A DNA stretch of 35,976 bases, from NCBI GenBank assembly GCA_900316715.1, contig ONEC01000011.1, positions 1 to 35,976 on the forward strand. Reading direction: 5' to 3'. The translations under genes were made by a program, and so were the position numbers. This document shows, piece by piece, positions 8,601 through 15,505 of this stretch; the stretch's first letter is position 1, and the number at the start of each line of letters is the position of its first letter. The stretch is from an uncultured Eubacteriales bacterium (GTDB lineage: Bacteria > Bacillota > Clostridia > Lachnospirales > Lachnospiraceae). A model generated the notes under the pieces. It saw nothing but the letters and a program-made list of their open reading frames with translations. It was not told where the DNA came from and did no database searches.

Positions 8601-9563
8601 CTAATACTTCCAGTTTTTGATTTCCTTAACTACAGCAGCTCTATTTTCCAGGTGGAGATAGTGACCGCCGTCCAGAACTACAACGCGGCTATCCGGATCA
8701 GTTATGACATCCTTATGGATATCATCCCATCCCGGTATCAGATTGCAGTTATCCTTGGAGATGAGATAGAGGACCGGTACGGATTCAGGAAACTTCTTGT
8801 CAGAGCAGTTTTCGGAGTTTTCTCTCAGAGCTCCCATCTCACGGAGCTGAGTCGGTCTAAGCTGATCTGTGCAGTACATGGCCTGAACTATAGGACGTTC
8901 TTCCTCTGAAATGGTAGGTATCTGTTCCAGGTATTTATCAAAGGACAGTTCTGTAAGAAGTCTGTATATGCCGGTGTCAACTAACAGGTACTTAAGTATT
9001 TTATCGGACTTATACTGATTCTCCGGAAGAGAGGCCTTCGGGCATATATCCCACTGCTTAGGTACGGTAGCATCGATTCCTATGAAGGCTTCAACTTCAT
9101 CCGGATATCTGTCTGCGTAGTCGAGGGCATATATACCGGCTATGGAATGACCTATTATAGTATAGCTTTCGTAACCCAGATACTGCATGAGTCCGTGAAG
9201 CTCCTCACAGTAGTTGGCAGAAGTCCTGTCTCTATCGGTTTCATCACTGAGTCCGACGCCCAGAGGTTCTACGATAACAATCTTATACAGGTCACCCAGA
9301 TCTTTAGCGAGGGAGTCAAATTCATAGTGGGCTGATGAGCAGCCAAATCCCGGAAGAATGACTGCAACCTTATCGGAACTGCTGTCATAGAATGTATAGT
9401 TTATTCTTTCTCCATCGGGAGTGGTGTAATACTGGCCGTATGCATCAGCAAAGAGTTCCCTGTCGGATTTACTCTTAAAGTAGTGTCTTATGGAAAGCAC
9501 TGCGACAAGTGTTATAAGTGTTAACAGTATTATTCTCAGTATCTTAAATATTCTTTTTTTCAT
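8601..9563 (-). CDS. membrane-anchored alpha/beta hydrolase
   Basis: Predicted serine hydrolase of 320 residues. One N-terminal transmembrane helix (about residues 6-26, RIILLTLITLVAVLS, preceded by basic residues) should hold the enzyme at the outer face of the membrane. The fold motifs are visible: oxyanion region VILPGFGCSS, nucleophile elbow IIGHSIAG (Ser of GHS), and a C-terminal VVLDGGHYLHLE carrying the catalytic His; an acidic member is likely in LISKDNCNLIPGWDD. Substrate cannot be read. It is 29 bases downstream of the TetR-family gene on the same strand with its own RBS (AGGAAAAGG), so the two form an operon and the hydrolase is probably under the TetR regulator's control. Confidence 0.88.
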   Translation of the reverse strand: MKKRIFKILRIILLTLITLVAVLSIRHYFKSKSDRELFADAYGQYYTTPDGERINYTFYDSSSDKVAVILPGFGCSSAHYEFDSLAKDLGDLYKIVIVEPLGVGLSDETDRDRTSANYCEELHGLMQYLGYESYTIIGHSIAGIYALDYADRYPDEVEAFIGIDATVPKQWDICPKASLPENQYKSDKILKYLLVDTGIYRLLTELSFDKYLEQIPTISEEERPIVQAMYCTDQLRPTQLREMGALRENSENCSDKKFPESVPVLYLISKDNCNLIPGWDDIHKDVITDPDSRVVVLDGGHYLHLENRAAVVKEIKNWKY

Positions 9564-9592
9564 GAATTACTTACCTTTTCCTGAATGATATT

Positions 9593-10252
9593 TTAGCCAA
9601 TATCAATTCCAAGAAGAGCAAGCATGGTTTTATACATTGCATTTACAGCAGATTTAGCATCGTAAGAACCGGTACCCATTTTTTCTTCAAGCGTATATTG
9701 GAACTGGATTCCTTTATAGATCGTGAAGAAATAATCTATAAGTTTCTTAGCCGGCATAACAGGATGAAGTCTTCCTGTTTTAATTTCGGACCGTATATAT
9801 TCATATAGATTACTCAGAAGGTAAGAAAAACTATTATTAGGTTCTTCGGCTTTGGCAAGCATATCTTTAACACGCTGTGGCTCATGGATGCAGAATATAT
9901 CAAACTGAAGACTGAGTGTGTGTACATCCATTTCACGGGATACAAGGAAGCTGTACAGAAAATCACATAATTTCTTTAGAAGCTTTTCCGGTGCGAGAGT
10001 GGTCTGCTTATCAAATATTTTCCTAACATCTTCCAGATAGGAATTATCCTGATTGATCTTTGCGATTAATGCAATAAGAATCTCATCAAGACTGTCGTAG
10101 TATCTGTAGATGGCGCCTCTTGCCATTCCTGCTTCTTCCCTTACATCCATCAGAGTCATGCTGCTTATGGATTTACGAAGTGCTACACGGTATGCGGCAT
10201 CGATTATCTCCAGCTTTTTTGCTTCGAAATACTCTTCTGAAACTTTTGGCAT
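9593..10252 (-). CDS. TetR/AcrR-family transcriptional regulator
   Basis: DNA-binding repressor of 219 residues. The N-terminal HTH (about residues 9-55) reads ...IIDAAYRVALRKSISSMTLMDVREEAGMARGAIYRYYDSLDEIL, spread over the usual TetR helix-turn-helix spacing, and is followed by an all-helical ligand and dimerisation domain without a recognisable ligand signature. I start at the ATG whose complement is at 10250-10252, seven bases after AGGAG on the minus strand; a longer frame to 10342 would run through the promoter and operators. It is first in an operon with the alpha/beta hydrolase. Two TGAAC-N4-GTTCA operators overlap its own promoter, pointing to autorepression. Inducer unknown. Confidence 0.93.
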   Translation of the reverse strand: MPKVSEEYFEAKKLEIIDAAYRVALRKSISSMTLMDVREEAGMARGAIYRYYDSLDEILIALIAKINQDNSYLEDVRKIFDKQTTLAPEKLLKKLCDFLYSFLVSREMDVHTLSLQFDIFCIHEPQRVKDMLAKAEEPNNSFSYLLSNLYEYIRSEIKTGRLHPVMPAKKLIDYFFTIYKGIQFQYTLEEKMGTGSYDAKSAVNAMYKTMLALLGIDIG

Positions 10253-10276
10253 ATTTATTCTCCTTTTATGTAAAAA

Positions 10277-10290
10277 TGAACCCGGGTTCA
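10277..10290. promoter_or_regulatory. TetR operator 1
   Basis: TGAACCCGGGTTCA is a perfect 14-bp palindrome lying between the minus-strand promoter and the tetR-family start codon. It shares the TGAAC-N4-GTTCA pattern with operator 2, centre to centre 24 bp away. Confidence 0.8.
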
Positions 10291-10300
10291 CTAATAAAAG

Positions 10301-10314
10301 TGAACTGCGGTTCA
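10301..10314. promoter_or_regulatory. TetR operator 2
   Basis: TGAACTGCGGTTCA has the same TGAAC-N4-GTTCA half-sites as operator 1, with flanks in inverted orientation (AG...TT against AA...CT). It abuts the -10 box (complement of 10314-10319), so a bound dimer would cover the transcription start. Confidence 0.8.
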
Positions 10315-10342
10315 TTTTAATGCGGAATATTTGATTTGTCAA
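10314..10342 (-). promoter_or_regulatory. sigma-A type promoter of the TetR/hydrolase operon
   Basis: On the minus strand TTGACA (complement of 10337-10342) and TAAAAT (complement of 10314-10319) are separated by exactly 17 bases. The predicted start falls within operator 2. Confidence 0.82.
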
Positions 10343-10388
10343 CAGGAAATTTGTTGATCGTGAAATGTGAGGATTTTAAATGTTTATG

Positions 10389-10417
10389 TTGACAAGACAT
10401 TGAAGTTGATATATATT
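10389..10417 (+). promoter_or_regulatory. sigma-A type promoter of the structured leader RNA
   Basis: TTGACA at 10389-10394 and TATATT at 10412-10417 have a 17-base spacer. The predicted start, about 10424, coincides with a small hairpin GTGTAC-AGAA-GTACAC at 10425-10440, which would sit at the RNA 5' end. Confidence 0.75.
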
Positions 10418-10424
10418 TCGAATT

Positions 10425-10704
10425 GTGTACAGAAGTACACTTATAATTTAAAGACGAGGTCGTTTATGTTAAGCGTGGTTAAAAACTAACCTATTATTTT
10501 AATAATCAAAGTGATAGAAGATCCGAGGTTTTGTCGGATCGGTATTTCACGTGGCTCGGGAGCAGTGGCTGCCGGCCTGATTTTAATGCGCTTAACATCA
10601 TGGAACAAAAGTCGAATTTAGTCCAGGACCCTCGTTATATGGGTTTATTTTGGATATGTTTTTTATGACCATGATATCTATAGCGTAGATATCATGGTCT
10701 TTTT
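10425..10704 (+). ncRNA. structured leader RNA of unknown class, candidate riboswitch or attenuator
   Basis: This 350-base gap holds a folded transcript. A perfect 10-bp closing helix pairs 10466-10475 (ATGTTAAGCG) with 10589-10598 (CGCTTAACAT). Inside are at least three helices: GGTTA/TAACC (10477-10481/10487-10491); GATCCGA/TCGGATC (10520-10526/10534-10540) extended by GTGA/TCAC (10511-10514/10547-10550); and a bulged 9-bp arm 10553-10577 (GGC, CGG, CAG against CUG, CCG, GCC). A hairpin at 10623-10653 and a terminator follow. ATCATGG at 10597-10603, touching the closing helix, can pair with CCATGAT of the terminator 5' arm (10669-10675), a possible antiterminator. I could not match it to T-box, SAM, TPP, FMN, cobalamin, ykkC, ZTP, purine, 6S or SRP consensus features. 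Confidence 0.6.
10667..10704 (+). terminator. perfect 14-bp stem terminator in the GNAT leader
   Basis: 10667-10680 pairs without mismatch with 10686-10699 around a TAGCG loop, followed by TTTTT. It stands only 9 bases before the AGGAGG of the acetyltransferase gene, so it must be conditional or leaky if that gene is read from the upstream promoter. Confidence 0.93.
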
Positions 10705-10726
10705 GTTTGTAAAGGAGGAATTGAAT

Positions 10727-11545
10727 ATGTTAAAGGATCTTATTATCAGAGCAGAGGAACCTGCAGATTACAAAAATACAGAACTTATGGCTATGCGCAG
10801 CTTCTGGAACAAGTACGGCCCGGCGGCAGATGAGCATTTCCTTATCAGGATCATCAGGGAATCAGAGGATTATATCCCTGAGATCAGCAGGATAGCGGAG
10901 TGGAACGGCCGTATTGTTGGAGCAGTTTACTATACAAAGGCATGGGTGGTAGACGGAGAGACCTATCATGAGGTGATAACCTTCGGACCGTTGGCAGTGG
11001 AGCCAACCCTTGAAGGTCACGATATCGGAGGAGCTCTTATGCGTGAGACCATAAAGCTTGCAAAGGAAGCAGGATATGCAGGAATAGTCCTTATGGGAGA
11101 ACCGTACTATTATCCGAGATTCGGATTTGAGAGAGGAGCGAAGTACGGTCTTACAGACCCGGAGGGCAATGTATTTGATGCTCTGATGTGCTTACCGTTA
11201 AATGATGATTTTTCAAATATAAAGGGAAAGATCATCGAAAGTCAGGATTTTGAAAAACTTGAAGATAAGGAAAGACTGGCAGAGATAAATAAAGAATTCC
11301 CTAAGTACCGTGTTGTAAAGGTACAGGAAGGCTTTATGCAGATATTTGAACAGCACCTGGGTGTTGTGGAATCTATAGAATCTGATACTTATATGGTCCG
11401 TTACTGGGAACTTCTGATACCGACTAAGCTGTCGGCAGATCTGGGCGTTACGCCGGAAGTCGGAAGTGATGTTCAGTTCACCTGGAACCATAAGGAAGAA
11501 GGAAAGTCCATGATCACAAAGGTGTTTAAAAACCTATTAGAATGA
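10727..11545 (+). CDS. GNAT-family N-acetyltransferase (YhbS-like) with C-terminal extension
   Basis: Predicted acetyl-CoA-dependent acyltransferase, 272 residues. The GNAT core occupies about residues 5-150, with motif A in FGPLAVEPTLEGHDIGGALMRE (Q/RxxGxG-type loop EGHDIGG) and a later YYPRFGFE typical of YhbS-like enzymes. Residues about 155-272 form an extra domain not required for the GNAT fold, ending in a beta-rich stretch (SDVQFTWNHKEEGKSMITKVFK); I do not recognise it. ATG 10727 follows AGGAGG at 10714-10719; longer in-frame starts run into the terminator. It lies immediately downstream of a structured RNA and terminator and 13 bases before the MutS2-like gene, so both may be controlled by that leader. 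Substrate unknown. Confidence 0.85.
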   Translation: MLKDLIIRAEEPADYKNTELMAMRSFWNKYGPAADEHFLIRIIRESEDYIPEISRIAEWNGRIVGAVYYTKAWVVDGETYHEVITFGPLAVEPTLEGHDIGGALMRETIKLAKEAGYAGIVLMGEPYYYPRFGFERGAKYGLTDPEGNVFDALMCLPLNDDFSNIKGKIIESQDFEKLEDKERLAEINKEFPKYRVVKVQEGFMQIFEQHLGVVESIESDTYMVRYWELLIPTKLSADLGVTPEVGSDVQFTWNHKEEGKSMITKVFKNLLE

Positions 11546-11558
11546 TTTGGAGACGAAA

Positions 11559-13490
11559 ATGAATACAGAAAAACAGATAGAATTTGATAAGATAAAGACT
11601 ATGTGGGCAGATCTGGCAGTGACAGAATATGCCAAAGAAAAGATTGAAAAAACAGAAATAATATTGGACGAAAAGGAGCTGAGACGGGCGCTCCTGGATA
11701 CAACAAACAGCCGCAGGATGATAGAGGAACTGGGGAACCCACCGGTTCAGAATGTAACTGAGATAACAGAGGTTCTGGCGATAGCAGAAAGAGGAGACTG
11801 TCTCACACCATATCAGCTTGAAAGAGTAGGCAGTGTACTGGCTGCAGTGGAACGACTGATAGATTACCTGAGAAGAGGACAGAAGGATGGCAATCCGCTG
11901 GCATATTATGATGAGAATCTGGATCCGCTGAATGAGCTGCGAGATGAGATAGCTAGGCAGATCAGGGCAGAAGCAGTGGACGACAGAGCGTCGAAAGAAC
12001 TTCTGAATATCAGAAATCAGATCATGACCACGGAAGACGCGATGAAGCAGAAAGCTGAGCAGATAATCAGAAGTAATAAGGACTGTATGGCAGATTCTTA
12101 TTATACTATGAGAAATGGCCGCGTATGCGTACCGGTAAAGAAGGAGTACAAGTTCAGAATCCCGGGAAGCGTGATAGATAAGTCATCGACGGGCAGTACA
12201 TTTTTTATAGAGCCCGTGGGGGTTGCAAAACTCCTTGAAGAACTGCAGATGCTGAAGATAGAAGAGGAGAATGAAGTATACAGGATTCTCTATACTCTTA
12301 CAGCCATGGTGTCGGATGCGAAGGCGTCAATAGAAGAAGATATCAGGATGATCGAAAAGCTGGACTATATCTTTTCGAAGGGAAAGCTGAGTATAGATCT
12401 GGGAGCCGTGGAACCACGGATAAATCTGGAGAGACGCATAGATCTGGTGAAGGCGAGACATCCACTTATGGATAAGAGTATGGCAGTACCGCTTAATTTT
12501 AATCTTGGCGGAGACACCAGGGGCATCGTAATAACAGGCCCTAATACAGGTGGAAAAACTGTGGCGATTAAGACCGTTATGATCAACTGCTACATGGCTC
12601 AGTGCGGACTGCATGTTACAGCAGAGGATGCGGATATATGCATGAATTCAGGGTATCTCTCTGATATCGGTGACGGACAGAATCTGTCGGAGAACCTGTC
12701 AACCTTCTCGGCTCATATCAAAAATGTTATGGATATATTGAGTGTTATTAACAGGGACAGCCTTATCATCATGGATGAGCTGGGCTCGGGAACGGATCCG
12801 GCTGAAGGTATGGGTATTGCTGTTGCAATCCTTGAGGAGCTTAGAAAGAGCGAGGCGAACTTCCTTGTGACCACCCATTATCCGGAGGTTAAGGATTATG
12901 CAGACAGAACTGATCATATAGTAAATGCAAGGATGACATTTGATAAAGAAACTCTTCGTCCGACCTATAAGATGGTAATCGGAGAAGCGGGAGAAAGCTG
13001 TGCCTTCTATATTGCGGACAGGCTGGGCATGTCGGAGGAAATGCTTCGAACAGCAGTGGAAGCGGCATATGGAAAGGATGCGGTAGAGAGTTTTAAGTTC
13101 CACGATAGAAGAGATGAGGAGGGACAGACTTCGAAGAAACAACTTCCGGCTAAGAAGATTACAAAGATGAAGAAGCAGAAGCAGACCGGAGGACTGGGTG
13201 AAAAGTTTAAGATCGGCGACAGTGTTATGGTTTATCCGGATAAGAAGATCGGAATCGTATGTGAGCCTGTTAATGAAAAGGGAATCATGAGAGTTCAGGT
13301 GGCTGACAGGAAGATATATATCAACCATAAAAGAGTGAAGCTGCATGTAAGAGCTGAAGAGCTTTATCCGGCTGATTATGACTTCTCGATCATCTTTGAT
13401 TCGGTAAAGAACAGGAAGGTCCGTCATGATATGGGCAGAAAGCTTACGGATGAAATTATAGTTTACGAAGATGATGGAAAAAACGTATAG
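11559..13490 (+). CDS. MutS2-like ATPase lacking the Smr endonuclease domain
   Basis: MutS-superfamily ATPase, 643 residues. An N-terminal core and clamp region with long helices (about 1-290) precedes the ATPase domain: Walker A GPNTGGKT at about 327-334, Walker B MDELGSGTDP at about 405-414, and the TTHYPEVKDYA switch region. Residues about 540-600 hold a KOW-like beta domain (FKIGDSVMVYPDKKIGIVCE). Canonical MutS2 is near 780-790 residues and ends in an Smr nuclease domain; here the protein stops after the KOW region with DEIIVYEDDGKNV, and the frame shows no decayed Smr remnant. Family MutS2 proteins act on recombination intermediates or collided ribosomes; the nuclease-free form may be regulatory. 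ATG 11559 is chosen with TTGGAG upstream, 13 bases after the GNAT stop. Confidence 0.86.
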   Translation: MNTEKQIEFDKIKTMWADLAVTEYAKEKIEKTEIILDEKELRRALLDTTNSRRMIEELGNPPVQNVTEITEVLAIAERGDCLTPYQLERVGSVLAAVERLIDYLRRGQKDGNPLAYYDENLDPLNELRDEIARQIRAEAVDDRASKELLNIRNQIMTTEDAMKQKAEQIIRSNKDCMADSYYTMRNGRVCVPVKKEYKFRIPGSVIDKSSTGSTFFIEPVGVAKLLEELQMLKIEEENEVYRILYTLTAMVSDAKASIEEDIRMIEKLDYIFSKGKLSIDLGAVEPRINLERRIDLVKARHPLMDKSMAVPLNFNLGGDTRGIVITGPNTGGKTVAIKTVMINCYMAQCGLHVTAEDADICMNSGYLSDIGDGQNLSENLSTFSAHIKNVMDILSVINRDSLIIMDELGSGTDPAEGMGIAVAILEELRKSEANFLVTTHYPEVKDYADRTDHIVNARMTFDKETLRPTYKMVIGEAGESCAFYIADRLGMSEEMLRTAVEAAYGKDAVESFKFHDRRDEEGQTSKKQLPAKKITKMKKQKQTGGLGEKFKIGDSVMVYPDKKIGIVCEPVNEKGIMRVQVADRKIYINHKRVKLHVRAEELYPADYDFSIIFDSVKNRKVRHDMGRKLTDEIIVYEDDGKNV

Positions 13491-13553
13491 TGTCTGTTAT
13501 ACTGAGTTGGACGAATCATATTTCTATGTATTTGTACAAGGGGTGACGGCAAT

Positions 13554-13763
13554 ATGAAAAAGCATAATAAAAGTACTATTGTATTTGACCCTGATACTCA
13601 GTATGCGGTTATCAGAAGCTCAATCTGTACAGGCGAGAAGGTGGCGGGATTTAAGAATAAATCCGACGGACATTTTACAGATGTTATGCTAATAACTTCT
13701 CCGGCTGACGTGGAACATTTCAAGGCTATTTATGGCATAGAAGAGATTAAGACAGAATATTAA
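13554..13763 (+). CDS. conserved small protein of unknown function (69 aa)
   Basis: Soluble acidic/basic mixed protein of 69 residues, no membrane segment or signal. It contains two cores that look conserved in character: STIVFDPDTQYAVIRSSICTG and DVMLITSPADVEHFKAIYG, suggestive of a small beta-alpha domain. I have the impression that similar short proteins occur in other Lachnospiraceae, sometimes with doubtful enzyme names, but could not check. GGGGTGA at 13540-13546 is a good RBS seven bases before ATG 13554. It lies between the MutS2-like gene (63 bases upstream) and the LacI regulator (47 bases downstream). No function is claimed. Confidence 0.75.
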   Translation: MKKHNKSTIVFDPDTQYAVIRSSICTGEKVAGFKNKSDGHFTDVMLITSPADVEHFKAIYGIEEIKTEY

Positions 13764-13810
13764 ATGAAGCATGATGATATGGATTATAAAGGGAGTCGGG
13801 TGAACCGGAA

Positions 13811-14809
13811 ATGTCAGCAACTATTCGTGATATAAAAGAACAGACAGGACTGTCTCTTGCAACTATTTCAAAGTATTTGAACGGTGGAAATGTTCTGCCT
13901 GAAAACAAGGAAAAGATAGAGGCATCTATTAAGGAGCTTCATTATGAGGTAAATGAGATAGCGAGAGGTCTTGTTACCAGTAAGACCAGAACTGTAGGAA
14001 TACTGGTGCATAATGTCAGCAGTCCTTTCAGTGGACAGCTGCTTCATTATCTGAGTGAGATACTGCGAAGCAATAAATACGGCATGCTTATCTGTGACTC
14101 AAATAATGATGAAGAGATAGAAGAACAGAATGTCAGATATCTCCTCAGCAAGAAGGTTGATGGAATCATAGTGATCCCTGTATCGGAAAAGGCTGCATTT
14201 CTTGACGGAGCAGTTAAGAAGAATGTACCTGTTGTACTGCTGGACCGAGCACTTGCTGACGGCACCTTCGACTGCGTTAAGATTGATAACAGAGCTGCAG
14301 TTACTAAGGCAATTCAGGTTCTGCTGGATAATCATCATGAAAAGATTGCAATCATAGCATCTAAAAGAGAGTATACAGGACGTGAGAGATATGCCGGATT
14401 TGTCGAAGCACTTGAGAAGTCAGGACATAAAGTCAGAAAAGAATATGTGCGTCTTGGCATTCATTCTCTGGCCTGGGGTTATGAGAACATGAAGGAGCTT
14501 CTGGAACTGAAGGACCGTCCTACGGCTGTGTTTACGGATAATTATGAGATTACGCTGGGGGCCATGATGGCAATCAATGAATCCAGTCTTAAATGTCCTG
14601 ATGATATATCAGTTGTAGGTGTCGATGATCAAATTATCTTCCATCTTATCAATCCACCGCTTTATATGGTGGAACAGCCTCTTCAGGAAATGAGCAACAA
14701 AGCTGTGGAGCTTCTGCTTAACAGGATTGAAAGCGGTTCTCTTGATACACCGATGGATATATCACTGGGTACCAGAATAGTAGAAGGAAAGTCTGTAAAA
14801 ACATTATAA
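13811..14809 (+). CDS. LacI-family transcriptional regulator
   Basis: Sugar-responsive repressor, 332 residues. The N-terminal LacI HTH is clear (ATIRDIKEQTGLSLATISKYLNG, residues 3-25), followed by the hinge and a periplasmic-binding-protein-like effector domain (TVGILVHNVSSPFSGQLL from about residue 62; VVGVDDQIIF; final VEQPLQEMSNKAVELLL). The next three genes (fucU-like, dehydrogenase, aldo-keto reductase) sit behind a promoter carrying two CGAAACGTTTCG palindromes, a typical LacI-family operator, so it most likely represses them and responds to fucose or a related sugar. Its own gene ends in a separate strong terminator. Start ATG 13811 is preceded by a weak purine stretch (GGGAGTCGGGTGAACCGGAA). 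Confidence 0.94.
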   Translation: MSATIRDIKEQTGLSLATISKYLNGGNVLPENKEKIEASIKELHYEVNEIARGLVTSKTRTVGILVHNVSSPFSGQLLHYLSEILRSNKYGMLICDSNNDEEIEEQNVRYLLSKKVDGIIVIPVSEKAAFLDGAVKKNVPVVLLDRALADGTFDCVKIDNRAAVTKAIQVLLDNHHEKIAIIASKREYTGRERYAGFVEALEKSGHKVRKEYVRLGIHSLAWGYENMKELLELKDRPTAVFTDNYEITLGAMMAINESSLKCPDDISVVGVDDQIIFHLINPPLYMVEQPLQEMSNKAVELLLNRIESGSLDTPMDISLGTRIVEGKSVKTL

Positions 14810-14823
14810 AGTGATGAGAATCC

Positions 14824-14857
14824 CCTGTTGCCGGGCGCCCGGCGATGGGGAATTTTT
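14824..14857 (+). terminator. Rho-independent terminator after the LacI regulator
   Basis: TCCCC and GGGGA arms (around 14820-14825 and 14846-14850) flank an inner GCCGGGC/GCCCGGC helix, and the stem is followed by ATTTTTATA. It separates the regulator from the operon it is inferred to control. Confidence 0.85.
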
Positions 14858-14899
14858 ATATGATTCAGTGACAGGAGGTTAAATCTATACCGTTTAGAG

Positions 14900-14911
14900 C
14901 GAAACGTTTCG
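14900..14911. promoter_or_regulatory. LacI-type operator O1, upstream of the promoter
   Basis: CGAAACGTTTCG is a perfect palindrome inside AGAGCGAAACGTTTCGTT, centred about 33 bases upstream of the -35 box. It lies 80 bp, centre to centre, from the second copy, a spacing compatible with DNA looping. Confidence 0.82.
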
Positions 14912-14937
14912 TTATACAAAACTTTTTGAAATATATG

Positions 14938-14966
14938 TTGACAACGGAAGGCTCAAGTGTAATAAT
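14938..14966 (+). promoter_or_regulatory. promoter of the fucU-dehydrogenase-reductase operon
   Basis: TTGACA at 14938-14943 and AATAAT at 14961-14966 with a 17-base spacer. An inverted repeat CAAGTGT (14954-14960) / ACACTTG (14968-14974) is centred on the -10 box, so a second regulator could act here. Confidence 0.78.
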
Positions 14967-14974
14967 CACACTTG

Positions 14975-14996
14975 TAGAGCGAAACGTTTCGCTCTA
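14975..14996. promoter_or_regulatory. LacI-type operator O2, just downstream of the transcription start
   Basis: A 22-bp perfect palindrome with centre GAAACGTTTC and flanks TAGAGC/GCTCTA. It begins two or three bases after the predicted start, the position of a classic repression site. It is more symmetric than O1. Confidence 0.88.
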
Positions 14997-15019
14997 TCAT
15001 ATGAGAAGGGAGATTTAGT

Positions 15020-15475
15020 ATGCTGAAAGGAATACCACCTATCCTTTCGCCGGAACTGCTCAAGGTACTGGCGGAGATGGGACACACAGATGAGATTGTA
15101 ATTGCTGACGGAAATTTTCCGGGACATTCCTTCGGAAAACCGGTAATAAGACTTGATGGACATGGGGTGCCTGAAATACTTGATGCTGTTCTTCAGGTAT
15201 TTCCACTGGATACATATCCTGACAGAAACGGCAAGATGCACGGACCATGTGTACTTATGGCCTTGGAACCAAATGATGTTGGAGTTTTGGAAACACCTAT
15301 ATGGGATGAGTATAAGGAAATCGTTGCAAAGTATGATGAGCGAGGCGGCGATGCATTTGAAGAAATAAATAAGTGGGATTTCTATGACGAGACAAGAGAG
15401 AAGGCCTGCTGCGTGATCATGACTTCAGAGAAAGCACTTTATGCGAACATTATTCTCCGTAAGGGAGTCGTTTAA
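15020..15475 (+). CDS. RbsD/FucU-family sugar mutarotase (L-fucose mutarotase type)
   Basis: Interconverts alpha and beta anomers of a free sugar, in the FucU subgroup typically L-fucose. The 151 residues are normal length. Conserved features are the N-terminal MLKGIPPILSPELL, catalytic His22 in MGHTDEIVIADGNFP with Asp30, the GHGVPEILDAVL segment, and an ALYANIILRKGV end. It is first in an operon of three behind the promoter with two LacI operators; RBS GAAGGGAG precedes ATG 15020. Isomerase, kinase and aldolase of the classical fucose pathway are absent nearby. Instead the following genes are oxidoreductases, so the mutarotase may feed the right anomer to a dehydrogenase. Fucose itself is inferred from family membership. 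Confidence 0.9.
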   Translation: MLKGIPPILSPELLKVLAEMGHTDEIVIADGNFPGHSFGKPVIRLDGHGVPEILDAVLQVFPLDTYPDRNGKMHGPCVLMALEPNDVGVLETPIWDEYKEIVAKYDERGGDAFEEINKWDFYDETREKACCVIMTSEKALYANIILRKGVV

Positions 15476-15505
15476 AATATTATCTATTAGAAAAGGAGAT
15501 ACGAA

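Noticed and set aside
8436..8909. 157-codon plus-strand frame over the GGDEF gene end and the hydrolase end
   Set aside because: Crosses a strong terminator and is antisense to the hydrolase; no start signal.
10253..10342. Extended N-terminus of the TetR regulator
   Set aside because: The extra 30 codons overlap a consensus promoter and two operators; the shorter start has an AGGAG site and gives a standard TetR N-terminus.
10425..10704. Leader RNA as a T-box, 6S RNA, SRP RNA or known metabolite riboswitch
   Set aside because: No T-box UGGNACC element, no GGAAGCAGC-type SRP motif, and none of the core consensus stretches of SAM, TPP, FMN, lysine, purine, cobalamin, ykkC, ZTP or c-di-GMP riboswitches could be found. 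Left as unknown.
12699..13427. 242-codon open frame on the minus strand inside the MutS2-like gene
   Set aside because: It is antisense to a gene with intact Walker motifs, has no RBS or recognisable domain, and reflects codon bias of the real gene.
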